Origin: Caldichromatium japonicum
GTDB taxonomy: Bacteria; Pseudomonadota; Gammaproteobacteria; Chromatiales; Chromatiaceae
Length of the DNA: 64,000 nucleotides
NCBI RefSeq assembly: GCF_011290485.1
Contig: NZ_CP048029.1
Location: forward strand, 1,866,001-1,930,000
Direction of reading: 5' to 3'
Shown here: piece by piece, positions 10,425 to 19,160 of the stretch
Layout of the letters: each line of letters starts with the position of its first letter
How positions within the stretch are numbered: the stretch's first letter is position 1
Made by a program: the position numbers and the translations under genes
The notes under the pieces: model-generated
What the model was told of the DNA's origin: nothing
Seen by the model: the letters and a program-made list of their open reading frames with translations, nothing else
Database searches by the model: none

Positions 10425-10567
10425 CGCCCAACATGGGCCGAATGGCCACCGCCCACTTCGGGGTAAAAACCGGGCAACGCTGCTTGAAAAAGCAGCGATT
10501 TGTTGAGGAAGTTGAGCCGGATTCAGTCAGTGGCATCGCGCTTTGACCGGGTCCCATCAAAATAGTG

Positions 10568-10584
10568 GGTTATTCGAGGTGCCC
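10568..10584. repeat. IS right terminal inverted repeat
   Basis: Inner-to-outer end of the IS5-family element, complementary to the left end with one mismatch in 17 bases. Confidence 0.85.
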
Positions 10585-10821
10585 TATTAAAATATGATCT
10601 ATATAAAATTAAGGGGTCTATCTGCCAGGCCGATCCCCTTGTGCGGATCCGTCAGGGTCGTAAAAGTTCTGTAACACTGCTGCACGACAAGGCCTCAGGG
10701 CCCGGCCTAGAGAGGCGGGTGATCATCTTGTAGGACAGGATCTCAAGTCAAGCCTGGCGCCCGTGCCAGCCGCCTGCTTTGTCAAGGATTTAGTGCTTTT
10801 GCCGTCTGCCGAGCCCATCAG
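10585..10821. other. AT-rich intergenic segment before the second kinase
   Basis: This holds an AT-rich patch at about 10585-10611, unusual in this GC-rich window, and a small inverted repeat (AAGGGG at 10611-10616, CCCCTT at 10635-10640). It was presumably the promoter region of the second kinase gene before the insertion sequence landed beside it. No gene is recognised. Confidence 0.4.
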
Positions 10822-13800
10822 ATGTCCACGCCCCCCAGACCCCGCCAGCGCTGCGCTCACCCGCGATCCTGGTCCTCGTCTATGCCGCGCTGGCTGGGCT
10901 GTGGATCCTGGCCTCGGACCTGATCCTCGAGCAGCTGTTCAAGGACCCTATTGAGCTGGCCATCGCCAGCCTGATCAAAGGACTGGGCTTTGTGGCCGTC
11001 ACTGCCGTCTTGCTCTATCTCCTGCTGCGCACTCAGGAGAGAGGAAGGGCCTCTTCGGATACCGGGGTGGCCCAGCACCCTGTTCGCCGCTGGTTGCCGT
11101 TTCTGGTCCTCTTTCCTGTCATCCTGGCCTTAACCGCGAGCGCCGCCCTCCATACCTATGGCTACGAGCGCGATCTGCAGGTGACCAATCTCTTGGCGGC
11201 AGTCAGCATCAGACAGAGAGAGCTCGAGGGCTGGCTATGGGAGCGCCAGAAGGACGCCAGACTCATTCATACCAGCAGTTATCTTGGCGAGGCCTATCGG
11301 TCTTGGCGCCAAGGCGATGCCGAGGCGGGCAGACGGCTGCAGGAATGGCTGAGCCAATTTATCAGCCCCCACGGCTTTCATGCCATCAGCCTGATCGATC
11401 CCCAGGGCCAGACCCTCTGGGCAAGTCCCGAGGCGCCGCCTAGGTTGATCCGGTACGTCAGCAGTCATGCAGCCTTGGCGGGCATCGAGGGACGGGTATA
11501 TCGGATCGGTCCCTATCTGGGACTGCGCGTGACACCGTAGATCGATCTGCTCAGCCCGCTTGCCCTCCCCGAGGGCGCGCCCGTGGTCGTCTTGCATGCC
11601 GATCCCACCCCTTGGCTAGAGGATGAGACCGCAAGCCCTTGGACTGCCAAGAGCGGCGAGGTCCTGTTGATCGGGGGCGAAGGCCAGCGACTCATGGTCC
11701 TCGGCCAGCGGCCCTCCTTGCACACCCAGCCTGTCTGTCGGTATCTCTCGTTGACCGACCCCGACTCGCTGGCCCATTGGCTTCAGTCAGCGATCACCAG
11801 CCCTGGCCAAATCGTCGAGGGTCGCGATGATCGCGAGCAAAGGGTGCTGGGGATCGCCCTACCGGTCGCCGAGACCGACTGGTTTTTGCTGGCCAAGATG
11901 GATCATGCCGAACTCATGGCCGGTTTTAGCCAGCGCGCGGTCTGGATCTTCAGCGGCGGTGGCCTGCTCTTGGTATTGGCCATCACCGTGTTCTCGGCAT
12001 GGCAACAGCACCAGGTGCTCCTGACCGAGCGGCAACTGGCTGAGGAACGCGAGGCCTCTCGTCGGCATCTTGAGGAACTGGTCGAGGCGCGCACCCAGGC
12101 GCTCCATCATCAAAGTCAGGCACTGCGCGCCCTCATCGATAACCTGCCGCACCCTGTCTGGATGAAGGATCGCGAGGGACGGTTTCTGGCGGTCAATCGC
12201 ACCTTCGCCTCTTCCATTGGCCAGACGCCCAAGGCCTTGATCGGTAAGACCGCCTGGGACCTGTGGCCCGCGAGGGTCGCGGTGCGTTATCAGGACAGCG
12301 ATGAATGGGTCATCCGCAACCATCAGCCGCTCTTCCTCGAGGAAAGGTTGGGCGATGATCCTGATGCGGTGTTCGAGGTCTTCAAGGCACCGATCATCAA
12401 TGCCCAGGGCGAGATCATCGGGACGGTCGGCTTTGCCCGCGACATCCGGCCCGAGCGCGCCATTCAGGAGGAGCTGGCAAGACGCGCTGAGCTGGCCGAA
12501 AGCGCCATGCGCGCCAAGAGCGCCTTCCTGGCCAACATGAGCTATGAGATCCGCACCCCGATGAACGCCATCCTCGGCCTGACCCATCTGCTCAAGGACG
12601 ATAGGCAGCTCACGGAGGACCAGCTAGATAAGCTCGACAAGATCCAAACCGCCTCCCAACACCTGCTGATCATCCTGGACGACATCCTGGATCTGGCCAA
12701 GATCGAGTCCGGCAAACTGCAGCTGGCCGAGGATAACTTCGCTGTGGTCCCTCTGCTCGAGAAGGTATGCGCGCTCGTGGCGGATGCAGCCCGGGCCAAG
12801 GGGCTCAGTTTGACAGTGGACAACCAAGGTGTCCCTGACTGGCTGCGCGGCGATGCAGCGCGCATCCGTCAGATCCTGCTGAACTATCTCAGCAATGCCG
12901 TAAAGTTCACCGACCAGGGGTCGATCGTCTTACGTGCCCGGGTCTTGGATGAGGACAATACCAGCGTCTTAGTGTGTTTCGAGGTCGAGGATACCGGTAT
13001 CGGTATCCCGCCGGATCAACTCCCAGAGCTCTTTCAACCATTTACCCAGCTCGACAATTCATTGAGCCGCTGTTTCGGTGGAACCGGCCTGGGGCTGACG
13101 ATCAATCTCCAGCTCGCCAACCTGATGGGCGGGATGGTCGGTGCCGAGAGCCAGCCCGACATCGGCAGCATCTTCTGGTTTCAGGCGCGTTTCGAGCGCG
13201 GACGCTCGCAGCAAGATCCCCCAGCCGCCTTGCTGACCGAGGAACAATTGCGCCAGCAGTATAGCGGACATCGTCTGCTCCTCGTGGAGGACGATGCCGT
13301 CAATCGCGAGGTGATTGCTGAGCTCCTGCGCCGCGGCGGGATAGCGGTCGATCAGGCGGTCGATGGAGGCCAGGCCATCGAATTGGTCAAGGAATCTCAC
13401 TATGATGTGATTCTGATGGATATACAGATGCGGGTGATGGATGGTCTAGAGGCAACCCGGTGCATCCGCGCCCTGCCCAATGGCGCCAACATCCCGATCT
13501 TGGCATTGACGGCGAATAGCTTCGATGAGGATCGCGCCCAATATCAGGCGGCAGGGCTGAATGACTGCATCGCCAAACCTGTTTCGGCCGAGCGCCTGCT
13601 CGAGACGATCGCGCGCTGGTTGCCCCTAAGACCAGCCGAGGCCGAGATGCCCACTCTGCCTCAGCCGCCCACTGCCGCTCTAGACGCAGACCCGGATCTA
13701 GCCAGACTGCGCAGCGTGCCAGGTCTCGACTGTGCCCAAGGGCTGTCCGCAGTAGCAGGTCAGGCTGGGCGGTATCTCGAGCTGCTGCAGCGTTTCGCGC

Positions 13801-14312
13801 AGACCCATCTGCAAGATCTCCAACGGATACGCACTGCCTTGGAGACAGGGGACCACGAAGGTATTAAAGCCCTGGTCCATACCCTCAAGGGTGTGGCAGC
13901 AAACCTCGGGGCGACGGCGGTCGCAGAGGCAGCGGCAGCAGTCAATGCCCTGTTGCGATCCGCGCCTGAGATCTCGGTCGAAAAGCTTTATGCAGCGATC
14001 GACCGCCTCGAGCAGACCTTTGCGTCGCTCACTCAGGTCCTGTCCGGACGTGATTCCACCTCTGTCCCGCCGCTCCACTCAGGGCAATCATCTGTGACCG
14101 AACAAGCAAAGGCGCTATGCGATAACCTGATCGAGCTGTTGCGCTTTAATGATACCCGCGCGCTTGCGCTCGCCCGTCAACAACGTGCGCTGCTCATCCT
14201 CATCCTTGGTGAGTCCCATGCCCCATTTGAACGCCATCTGGGGGCGTTTGAGTTCGAGGAAGCCCTCGAGCTGTTGGAAAACGCGCGCTTAGAACAGGGC
14301 ATACCGAGCTGA
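10822..14312 (+). pseudogene. Hybrid sensor histidine kinase, decayed paralogue
   Basis: Original layout: two N-terminal membrane helices, a third helix (WLPFLVLFPVILAL), a periplasmic sensor region, another helix (FSGGGLLLVLAITVF), PAS, HisKA, HATPase, receiver and HPt. The PAS-kinase part resembles the intact kinase at 5166-9293 ([39 protein letters not shown]). Three lesions are seen. A C run of six at 10831-10836 puts the ATG at 10822 out of frame; seven Cs would restore it. An in-frame TAG lies at 11538-11540. The phospho-acceptor His is Tyr (codon 12543-12545) in LANMSYEIRTPMN. The receiver also has IQMRVMDG instead of the usual QMPVMDG. The open frame from 11583 to 14312 alone could still make a 909-residue kinase-like protein, but without a phosphorylatable His. 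A rearranged but functional pseudokinase cannot be excluded. Confidence 0.85.
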
Positions 14313-14577
14313 AGAACTTTCAAGGCCGCCCCTGCTCGCGCTTGGGCAGCCGGACCAGCATAGCGCTGCCCCTCAGGGGGAGGCCTTGCCTGCGGCGCGA
14401 TCAGGAGGCAGCCACTCCTGTAGGGCGCCGCGCACCATGAGGTCACTGCACCTGCGCGCTATGATACAACCACCCGGGATGCGCCACGTATGACGACTGC
14501 ATGAACAAGCGTATCGGCCACAGCGCGTGGCCGCGCACTCAATACATTCAGAGAGGGAGAGCGAGATGGGATGAATA
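14313..14577. other. Intergenic region, no gene recognised
   Basis: A short stretch between the kinase pseudogene and the convergent repeat-protein gene. GC-rich, with a small CCCCTCAGGGGG hairpin at about 14369-14380 just after the kinase; no protein-like frame is seen. Confidence 0.4.
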
Positions 14578-14596
14578 CCGTGCCCTCAGGGCACGG
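14578..14596 (-). terminator. Hairpin after the GYWGYP-repeat gene, possible terminator
   Basis: A perfect 8-bp stem CCGTGCCC / GGGCACGG with a 3-base loop, lying 18 bases past the stop codon at 14615. The downstream minus-strand sequence TATTCAT is only weakly T-rich, so it may equally act as an mRNA-stabilising 3' hairpin. Confidence 0.35.
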
Positions 14597-14614
14597 GCAC
14601 GGTAAGGTGAGCGG

Positions 14615-14950
14615 CTATTTCTCAGATTTCTGGGCCGATTGGGCAGGGGCAGCAACCGTTGGTGCCACTACAACGGGCGCGGCCCCTGGATAGCCCCAGT
14701 ACCCTGGATAGCCCCAGTACCCTGGATAGCCCCAGTACCCTGGATAGCCCCAGTACCCTGGATAGCCCCAGTACCCTGGATAGCCCCAGTACCCTGGGCC
14801 CCACCAGTCCCAACCAGGGCCCCACCAGCCGCCGAGCATGGCGCTCATCATGCCGGCCATCACGCCGAAGAAGGCGTGGGCGGGCAGGGTGGTCAAGGAT
14901 GCAGAACAAGCAATGATTGCGGCCAGCGCAATGCGTCTGACTGTTGTCAT
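14615..14950 (-). CDS. Secreted Gly/Tyr/Pro/Trp-repeat protein, sulfur-globule-protein-like
   Basis: A 111-residue protein with a typical Sec signal peptide (about residues 1-26, RRIALAAIIACSASLTT then LPAHA, likely cut after AHA). The mature part begins FFGVMAGMMSAMLGGWWGPG, followed by six or more copies of the hexapeptide GYWGYP, then an Ala/Pro/Val tail ending QSAQKSEK. Small exported proteins of this composition form the envelope of periplasmic sulfur globules in Chromatiaceae; the match here is by composition and architecture, not alignment. Other possibilities are a cell-surface or biofilm structural protein. A strong Shine-Dalgarno AGAGGAGG (14957-14964 on the opposite strand) lies six bases before the ATG, suggesting high expression. 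It is a single-gene unit, with a hairpin in its leader and another behind it. Confidence 0.7.
   Translation of the reverse strand: MTTVRRIALAAIIACSASLTTLPAHAFFGVMAGMMSAMLGGWWGPGWDWWGPGYWGYPGYWGYPGYWGYPGYWGYPGYWGYPGYWGYPGAAPVVVAPTVAAPAQSAQKSEK
14683..14790. repeat. 18-bp tandem repeat encoding GYWGYP
   Basis: Six copies of an 18-base unit (plus strand ACCCTGGATAGCCCCAGT). The five copies from 14701 are identical in DNA and the first differs by one base. The near-perfect DNA identity, beyond what the protein needs, points to recent expansion or slippage-driven copy-number change. Confidence 0.9.
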
Positions 14951-14956
14951 GACATG

Positions 14957-15018
14957 CCTCCTCTGTTCATCTCACGACCCTTGAGTACACGGACGCAGAC
15001 ACCGATGGAACTGCGTCC
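14957..15018 (-). promoter_or_regulatory. Leader of the GYWGYP-repeat gene: Shine-Dalgarno and 8-bp hairpin
   Basis: Inverted arms GGACGCAG (14991-14998) and CTGCGTCC (15011-15018) form a perfect 8-bp stem about 40 bases before the ATG. It is followed by the strong ribosome-binding site AGAGGAGG at 14957-14964. The hairpin may stabilise the message or be an operator; no promoter was assigned with confidence. Confidence 0.45.
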
Positions 15019-15213
15019 ATCGCTGTCAGAAGTATAAGCAATTGATCGAATAGCGATGCTCCGAAACTCTGGAGTCAGCTACCCAATCGATGACTTTATT
15101 GATTTATATCAATTAGATACGCCATCCCCTGCCCTTCCCTACCTGCGGACGCTAGATCATCCGCCACGGCCCAGGCAAGTGCCTGAGCAAGCAAAGGATC
15201 ATGCAAGGTCTGC

Positions 15214-16305
15214 CTAACCTTGTTCCAACAACCGGCGCAGATCGATGATGGCGGCATTGGCGCGCGAGATATAGGAAGCCAATACCAGGGAGTGGTTGGC
15301 CATCATGCCAAAGCCCTCGCCATTGAGGATCAGGGGGCTGCGGATCGGCGCTTGGGTATGTTCGAGCTTGCGGATGATCTGTTCCATGGTGACCTGGGCG
15401 TTGCGGGTCCTGAGGACATGCTCAAAGTCGATCGACATCGCCTCTAGGGTATGGATCAGGGCCCAGGTATAGCCGCGGGCCTCGAAAAAGACGTCGTCGA
15501 TCTTGAGCCAAGGTGTGCGTGTATACTGCGACTGGCCGGCTGCACCGCCAGCAGGCTGGAGGCCCCCCCCGCCGATCAGGTCATCATCCCGCGCATCCTC
15601 ACCCACGGCATAGGAGAGCCGCTGGGCCAGATTGCCGAGGCGTTTTTCGACCACCTGGAGATAGGCGCGCAGGTTATCGGCACGGGCAAAGAACTGGGCA
15701 TCGCGCCGGGTCAGGCGGTTGAGATAACGTTCAAGCGCGGCAATGCCTTTGCGATATTCCGACTCGGTCGAGGGCAACATCCAGGATTCAGAGTTGTAAT
15801 TGAACTGCGGCTGAGCGATCTGCAGATCCCGGTCCTCGAGCGATTGCGACTGGGCGCGGCTCAGCTCATTGCGCATGGCGTTGGTCAGATCGCGCAGCTC
15901 AGTCAGTGCCCCAAATTCCCAATTTGGGATGTTATCGAGATAGACGCCGGGCGGGAAGATGTCGTTGCTCAGATAGCCACCGGGCTTATCGAGTAGGGTC
16001 TTGCCGATGCGGATGGCGGTCGCCGTGGCATAGGTACCGGTGACCAATTTATTTTCATCGCCGCCGACCATCGCCAAGGCATTGGCCCGGACATCGAAGA
16101 GCGCCGGAGAGCGCGACCAGACGACCCCCAGGATCACCACGATCAAAGCATAGGTGATGAGGAATAGGCCGGCGGTCCATAGCCAACCCTTCTCGCGCCA
16201 TACCTTGGGGTGATAGAGCGACACGGTCTTGATGAACCAGATGCGGATCGCTGGCAGGATGTCGAAACGTTTTAAAGAAGCTCGCAGGGATGATCTGATA
16301 TCCAT
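15214..16305 (-). CDS. DUF2333 family protein
   Basis: A 363-residue protein with one clear membrane helix near the N-terminus (about residues 42-63, LWTAGLFLITYALIVVILGV), so most of it faces the periplasm. Segments such as PPGVYLDNIPNWEFGALTEL, LNRLTRRDAQFFARADNLR, EARGYTWALIHTLEAMSIDF and ILNGEGFGMMANHSLVLASY match my recollection of DUF2333, a family of unknown function found in gammaproteobacteria. A Gly-rich linker near residue 250 (IGGGGLQPAGGAAG) precedes the C-terminal domain. It stands alone, and its neighbours do not suggest a function. Confidence 0.85.
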   Translation of the reverse strand: MDIRSSLRASLKRFDILPAIRIWFIKTVSLYHPKVWREKGWLWTAGLFLITYALIVVILGVVWSRSPALFDVRANALAMVGGDENKLVTGTYATATAIRIGKTLLDKPGGYLSNDIFPPGVYLDNIPNWEFGALTELRDLTNAMRNELSRAQSQSLEDRDLQIAQPQFNYNSESWMLPSTESEYRKGIAALERYLNRLTRRDAQFFARADNLRAYLQVVEKRLGNLAQRLSYAVGEDARDDDLIGGGGLQPAGGAAGQSQYTRTPWLKIDDVFFEARGYTWALIHTLEAMSIDFEHVLRTRNAQVTMEQIIRKLEHTQAPIRSPLILNGEGFGMMANHSLVLASYISRANAAIIDLRRLLEQG

Positions 16306-16596
16306 TTTGATTCTCTGATCAAGGGTGATTTACGGGTTGGATTATGGCATACCTCCTTAACCTGGCTTGCAATAAGCCGCTCAACAATTGGTCCCGCTGG
16401 CGCGGTCAAGGCGGGGTTGGCACCTTGTTGCAGCTGGGCCGGGCACAGCCAGATCAATCCGCTTCGGGATTCTAATGATCATGCAATGATACCGAGGATC
16501 AAACAGCCCGTGATCCAAGTCAATGTATCCCAGCTCGAGATTGGTGGATACTGACATGGTAAGCATTGCGTCCCACGTTGGCAGAGTACAGTTTCT

Positions 16597-17055
16597 ATGG
16601 ACAAGATCGACAGCGATCAAGATCTACGCGCCGCGCTCGATCGTCTCACCCCAGATCAACAGCGACGCCTCGGTTGCCGTTTCGTCCAACAGGTTATGCA
16701 TCTATGCCGCGATGAGCGTGTCAAGCGAGCTATCATGACCGGAATCGCCGATACCGCGACACCTTCAGAGCTCGAAGACGCCTTTCGGGCCGCACGTGCC
16801 CGTGCGGTCAGCACCTACACGGATTGCGGTAAGGACACCGACTGGCTGGAGCAAGCCGATCACTTTGTTGCCGCCGCTGCTGCAGCAGCTTTGACACCCG
16901 ATGAGGTGCTGCTCAGCGACAGACACAATCGCGCCTGGAAAGCGGCCGTCCAGGTGCGTATGGCGGTAAATTGCGCCATGATGGAGGATGATTCGGCCGA
17001 TGAAGGTCAGATTGCACGCAGTCAATACGCACTCGCCGCCGAGTTTGTCGGCTAA
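16597..17055 (+). CDS. Hypothetical protein, 152 residues
   Basis: No family recognised. The protein is acidic and probably all-helical, with no signal peptide or membrane segment. The N-terminal part (LRAALDRLTPDQQRRLGCRF) and an Ala-rich middle (HFVAAAAAAALTPDE) are notable. Four cysteines are present (LGCRF, LCRD, DCGK, NCAM). Codon usage resembles the neighbours, supporting a real gene, but the ribosome-binding site before the ATG is weak. It lies 62 bases upstream of the GQG-repeat secreted protein on the same strand and may be cotranscribed with it. Confidence 0.65.
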   Translation: MDKIDSDQDLRAALDRLTPDQQRRLGCRFVQQVMHLCRDERVKRAIMTGIADTATPSELEDAFRAARARAVSTYTDCGKDTDWLEQADHFVAAAAAAALTPDEVLLSDRHNRAWKAAVQVRMAVNCAMMEDDSADEGQIARSQYALAAEFVG

Positions 17056-17117
17056 CCCAAACCGAGATTTTTGATTCGGCCCCCGCGACCGATGCCTGAA
17101 TCTCACGGAGATCCAAG

Positions 17118-17690
17118 ATGCAGAGAAACAGTTTGTATGTTTCCGCCGCCGCCCTAGCCTTGGCTGTGGGTGTCGGGCTATCTAGCGTTAGCCAGGCCCA
17201 GCCGGGCGGCTATGGCAACTATTACCCAGGATCGGGACAAGGGATGAGTCAAGGCCCAAGTAACCAGGGTCCGGGGCAAGGCCAAGGTGGTGGACAAGGG
17301 TACCAGGGTCCGGGGCAGGGCCAAGGTGGTGGACAAGGGTACCAGGGTCCGGGGCAGGGCCAAGGTGGTGGACAAGGGTACCAGGGTCCGGGGCAGGGCC
17401 AAGGTGGTGGACAAGGGTACCAGGGTCCGGGGCAGGGCCAAGGTGGTGGACAAGGGTACCAGGGTCCGGGGCAGGGCCAAGGTGGTGGACAAGGGTACCA
17501 GGGTCAGCAGCCAGGGAATCAGGGCTGGGGTTCTGGTAGCGGGCCGCAGGGGGGGTATGGGCGTCCTGGACCGCGGAGTCCACGCGATAATGGCTATGGC
17601 CCCGGGCCTGGCGGCTATGGTCCACCCCCCCATCCAGGCTTTGGTCCTGGCCTTGGACCGCGGCCACCCTATCCACCGCCTGGTTACTAA
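17118..17690 (+). CDS. Secreted Gly/Gln-rich repeat protein
   Basis: A 190-residue protein with a Sec signal peptide (LYVSAAALALAVGVGLSSVS then QAQ, likely cut after AQA). The mature chain is dominated by six tandem copies of GPGQGQGGGQGYQ (residues 51-128), followed by a Gly/Pro/Tyr-rich tail ending PPYPPPGY. It resembles elastomeric or intrinsically disordered structural proteins. By export and composition it could be a globule-envelope, matrix or surface component, but no family is recognised. A good Shine-Dalgarno (ACGGAGAT) precedes the ATG. The upstream neighbour is the unknown 152-residue gene. Open frames on the opposite strand are by-products of the repeat. Confidence 0.75.
   Translation: MQRNSLYVSAAALALAVGVGLSSVSQAQPGGYGNYYPGSGQGMSQGPSNQGPGQGQGGGQGYQGPGQGQGGGQGYQGPGQGQGGGQGYQGPGQGQGGGQGYQGPGQGQGGGQGYQGPGQGQGGGQGYQGQQPGNQGWGSGSGPQGGYGRPGPRSPRDNGYGPGPGGYGPPPHPGFGPGLGPRPPYPPPGY
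17268..17501. repeat. 39-bp tandem repeat, six copies
   Basis: Six head-to-tail copies of a 39-base unit encoding GPGQGQGGGQGYQ. Copies two to six look identical; the first differs by one synonymous base (GGGCAAGG against GGGCAGGG). The lack of synonymous drift indicates very recent amplification or ongoing recombination. There are no unique spacers, so this is not a CRISPR array. Confidence 0.92.
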
Positions 17691-17795
17691 AGCCACGCCC
17701 CCTGTCTTCTCAGACAGGCGTCATAGAGCGATCCCTTGGTCTCGTTGCTAGTCCGCCCAATAGTAGGCAACGAGGTCAGGGGACGGTCCACTACC

Positions 17796-19118
17796 CTAGC
17801 CTCGCTCAAACAAGGCGATCGATTCTACATGGCTGGTATGGGGGAACATGTCCATGACCCCAGCTTCGCATAATCGATAGCCAAGCCCATGAACCAGATG
17901 GCCGGCATCGCGTGCTAGAGTCGCCGGATAACAAGAGACATAGACCAGGCGCTCGACGCCGAGCCGCGGTAGCCAGTCCAATACCGCCCAGGCCCCGCTG
18001 CGCGGCGGATCAATCAGCGCTTTGTCAAAGGACCCCTCGCCCCAGGGGGGGATGATCGTGTCTGCTTGGAGATCGGCGGTATAAAAACGCACGTTCTCCA
18101 GTCCATTGCGCCGGGCATTGAGCAACGCGCGTTCAACCAGACCAGGATCACCCTCGACCCCTATCACCTCGCGGGCATAGCGCGCCAAGGGTAGGGTGAA
18201 GTTGCCCAGGCCACAGAAGAGATCCAGCACCCTGTCATCAGGCTGCGGAGCAAGCAATGCGATCGCTTGATCCACCATCTTGCGGTTGAGCTCTAGGTTG
18301 ACCTGGGTGAAATCAGCGGGCTGGAAACCGATCTCAATCCCCTGTCCTGGCAGGCTATAGTGCAGGTCCACCCCTTGCTCGGGCAGGGGACGGATGGTCT
18401 CGATACCGCCTTCCTGAAGATAGATGTGCAACCCTGTCTCCGCGGCGAACCTGAGTAGACGCTCTATATCCTCAGGAGAAGGTGAGCGCATGGCGCGCAC
18501 CACGAGCACACCGGGTCCATCGCCCATTGCCATCTCGATCTGGGGTACCTGATCGCGGATAGTCAGATCCGCGATGGCCGCGGCCAATGCCACCAAATGT
18601 TCGCCGACTAGCGGATGCAGGACTGCGCAGTGCCTGAGATCAGCAAGCAAGGAACCCTGGCGTTCCCGAAAGCCGATCAACACCCGCCCCTTTTTGAGCA
18701 CATGACGCACCCCGAGCCTCGCCTTACGCCGATACCCCCAATGCCCAGCGGTCAACGGATCGAGCCAGCGTTCAGGGCTGACCTTGCCGATGCGCTCTAA
18801 AGTCTCGGCAAGCCCGGCCTGTTTGAAACGGATCTGGGCCGAGGGATCGAGATGCTGGAGGGTGCAGCCGCCGCAGACCCCGAAATGCGGACAACGGGGC
18901 ACAACCCGCTGGGGCGATGGGGTCAAAATTACCTCAGCGACGGCCTCATCGAATCGGCGTTGCAACCGGGTGTAACGCAAACACACCCGCTCCCCCGGCA
19001 AGGCGCCATCGACGAAGACCGTCTTGCCATTGATGCGGGCGATGCCCCGCCCTTCAGGGGTCAGGGTCTCGATATCGGTTTCGATGGGTTCAGGGAGCGG
19101 CTTAGGGCGATGCGACAC
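17796..19118 (-). CDS. rlmD: 23S rRNA (uracil-1939-C5)-methyltransferase RlmD
   Basis: This S-adenosylmethionine-dependent enzyme methylates U1939 of 23S rRNA. The 440-residue product starts with GTG. An N-terminal TRAM domain (about 10-70, including GRGIARINGKTVFVDGALPG) is followed by a 4Fe-4S cysteine set (CPHFGVCGGC, with a later DLRHC), the methyltransferase motif VLDLFCGLGNFTLPLA, the IDPPRSGA loop and the catalytic Cys in VYVSCYPATLARD. Length and motifs are normal. It is convergent with the upstream GQG-repeat gene and shows no operon partner. Confidence 0.95.
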   Translation of the reverse strand: MSHRPKPLPEPIETDIETLTPEGRGIARINGKTVFVDGALPGERVCLRYTRLQRRFDEAVAEVILTPSPQRVVPRCPHFGVCGGCTLQHLDPSAQIRFKQAGLAETLERIGKVSPERWLDPLTAGHWGYRRKARLGVRHVLKKGRVLIGFRERQGSLLADLRHCAVLHPLVGEHLVALAAAIADLTIRDQVPQIEMAMGDGPGVLVVRAMRSPSPEDIERLLRFAAETGLHIYLQEGGIETIRPLPEQGVDLHYSLPGQGIEIGFQPADFTQVNLELNRKMVDQAIALLAPQPDDRVLDLFCGLGNFTLPLARYAREVIGVEGDPGLVERALLNARRNGLENVRFYTADLQADTIIPPWGEGSFDKALIDPPRSGAWAVLDWLPRLGVERLVYVSCYPATLARDAGHLVHGLGYRLCEAGVMDMFPHTSHVESIALFERG

Positions 19119-19160
19119 AGCGGCTGAAGCAGGGATTGCGCCAGAGAAAGAGGTGTCATT

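Larger units (their letters stand above)
9364..10584 (+). mobile_element. IS5-family insertion sequence, degraded
   Basis: The element is bounded by terminal inverted repeats. The left end, from 9364, reads GGGCACCTCGAAAAACC. The reverse complement of the right end, from 10584, reads GGGCACCTCGAATAACC. The outer 12 bases are identical and 16 of 17 match. Total length is 1221 bases, normal for IS5-type elements. It contains one transposase gene broken by a frameshift. No convincing target-site duplication is seen: flanks are CATT on the left and TATT on the right, which agree in three of four bases. It lies in the gap between two divergently transcribed hybrid-kinase genes. Confidence 0.88.

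Noticed and set aside
17268..17501. Tandem repeat array considered as CRISPR.
   Set aside because: Copies are contiguous, without unique spacers, in frame, and encode a protein repeat; no cas genes are near.
17178..17696. Long open frames on the opposite strand of the GQG-repeat gene (and similarly over 14639-15037).
   Set aside because: Repeats keep all frames free of stops; these frames lack signal peptides, starts and plausible protein character.
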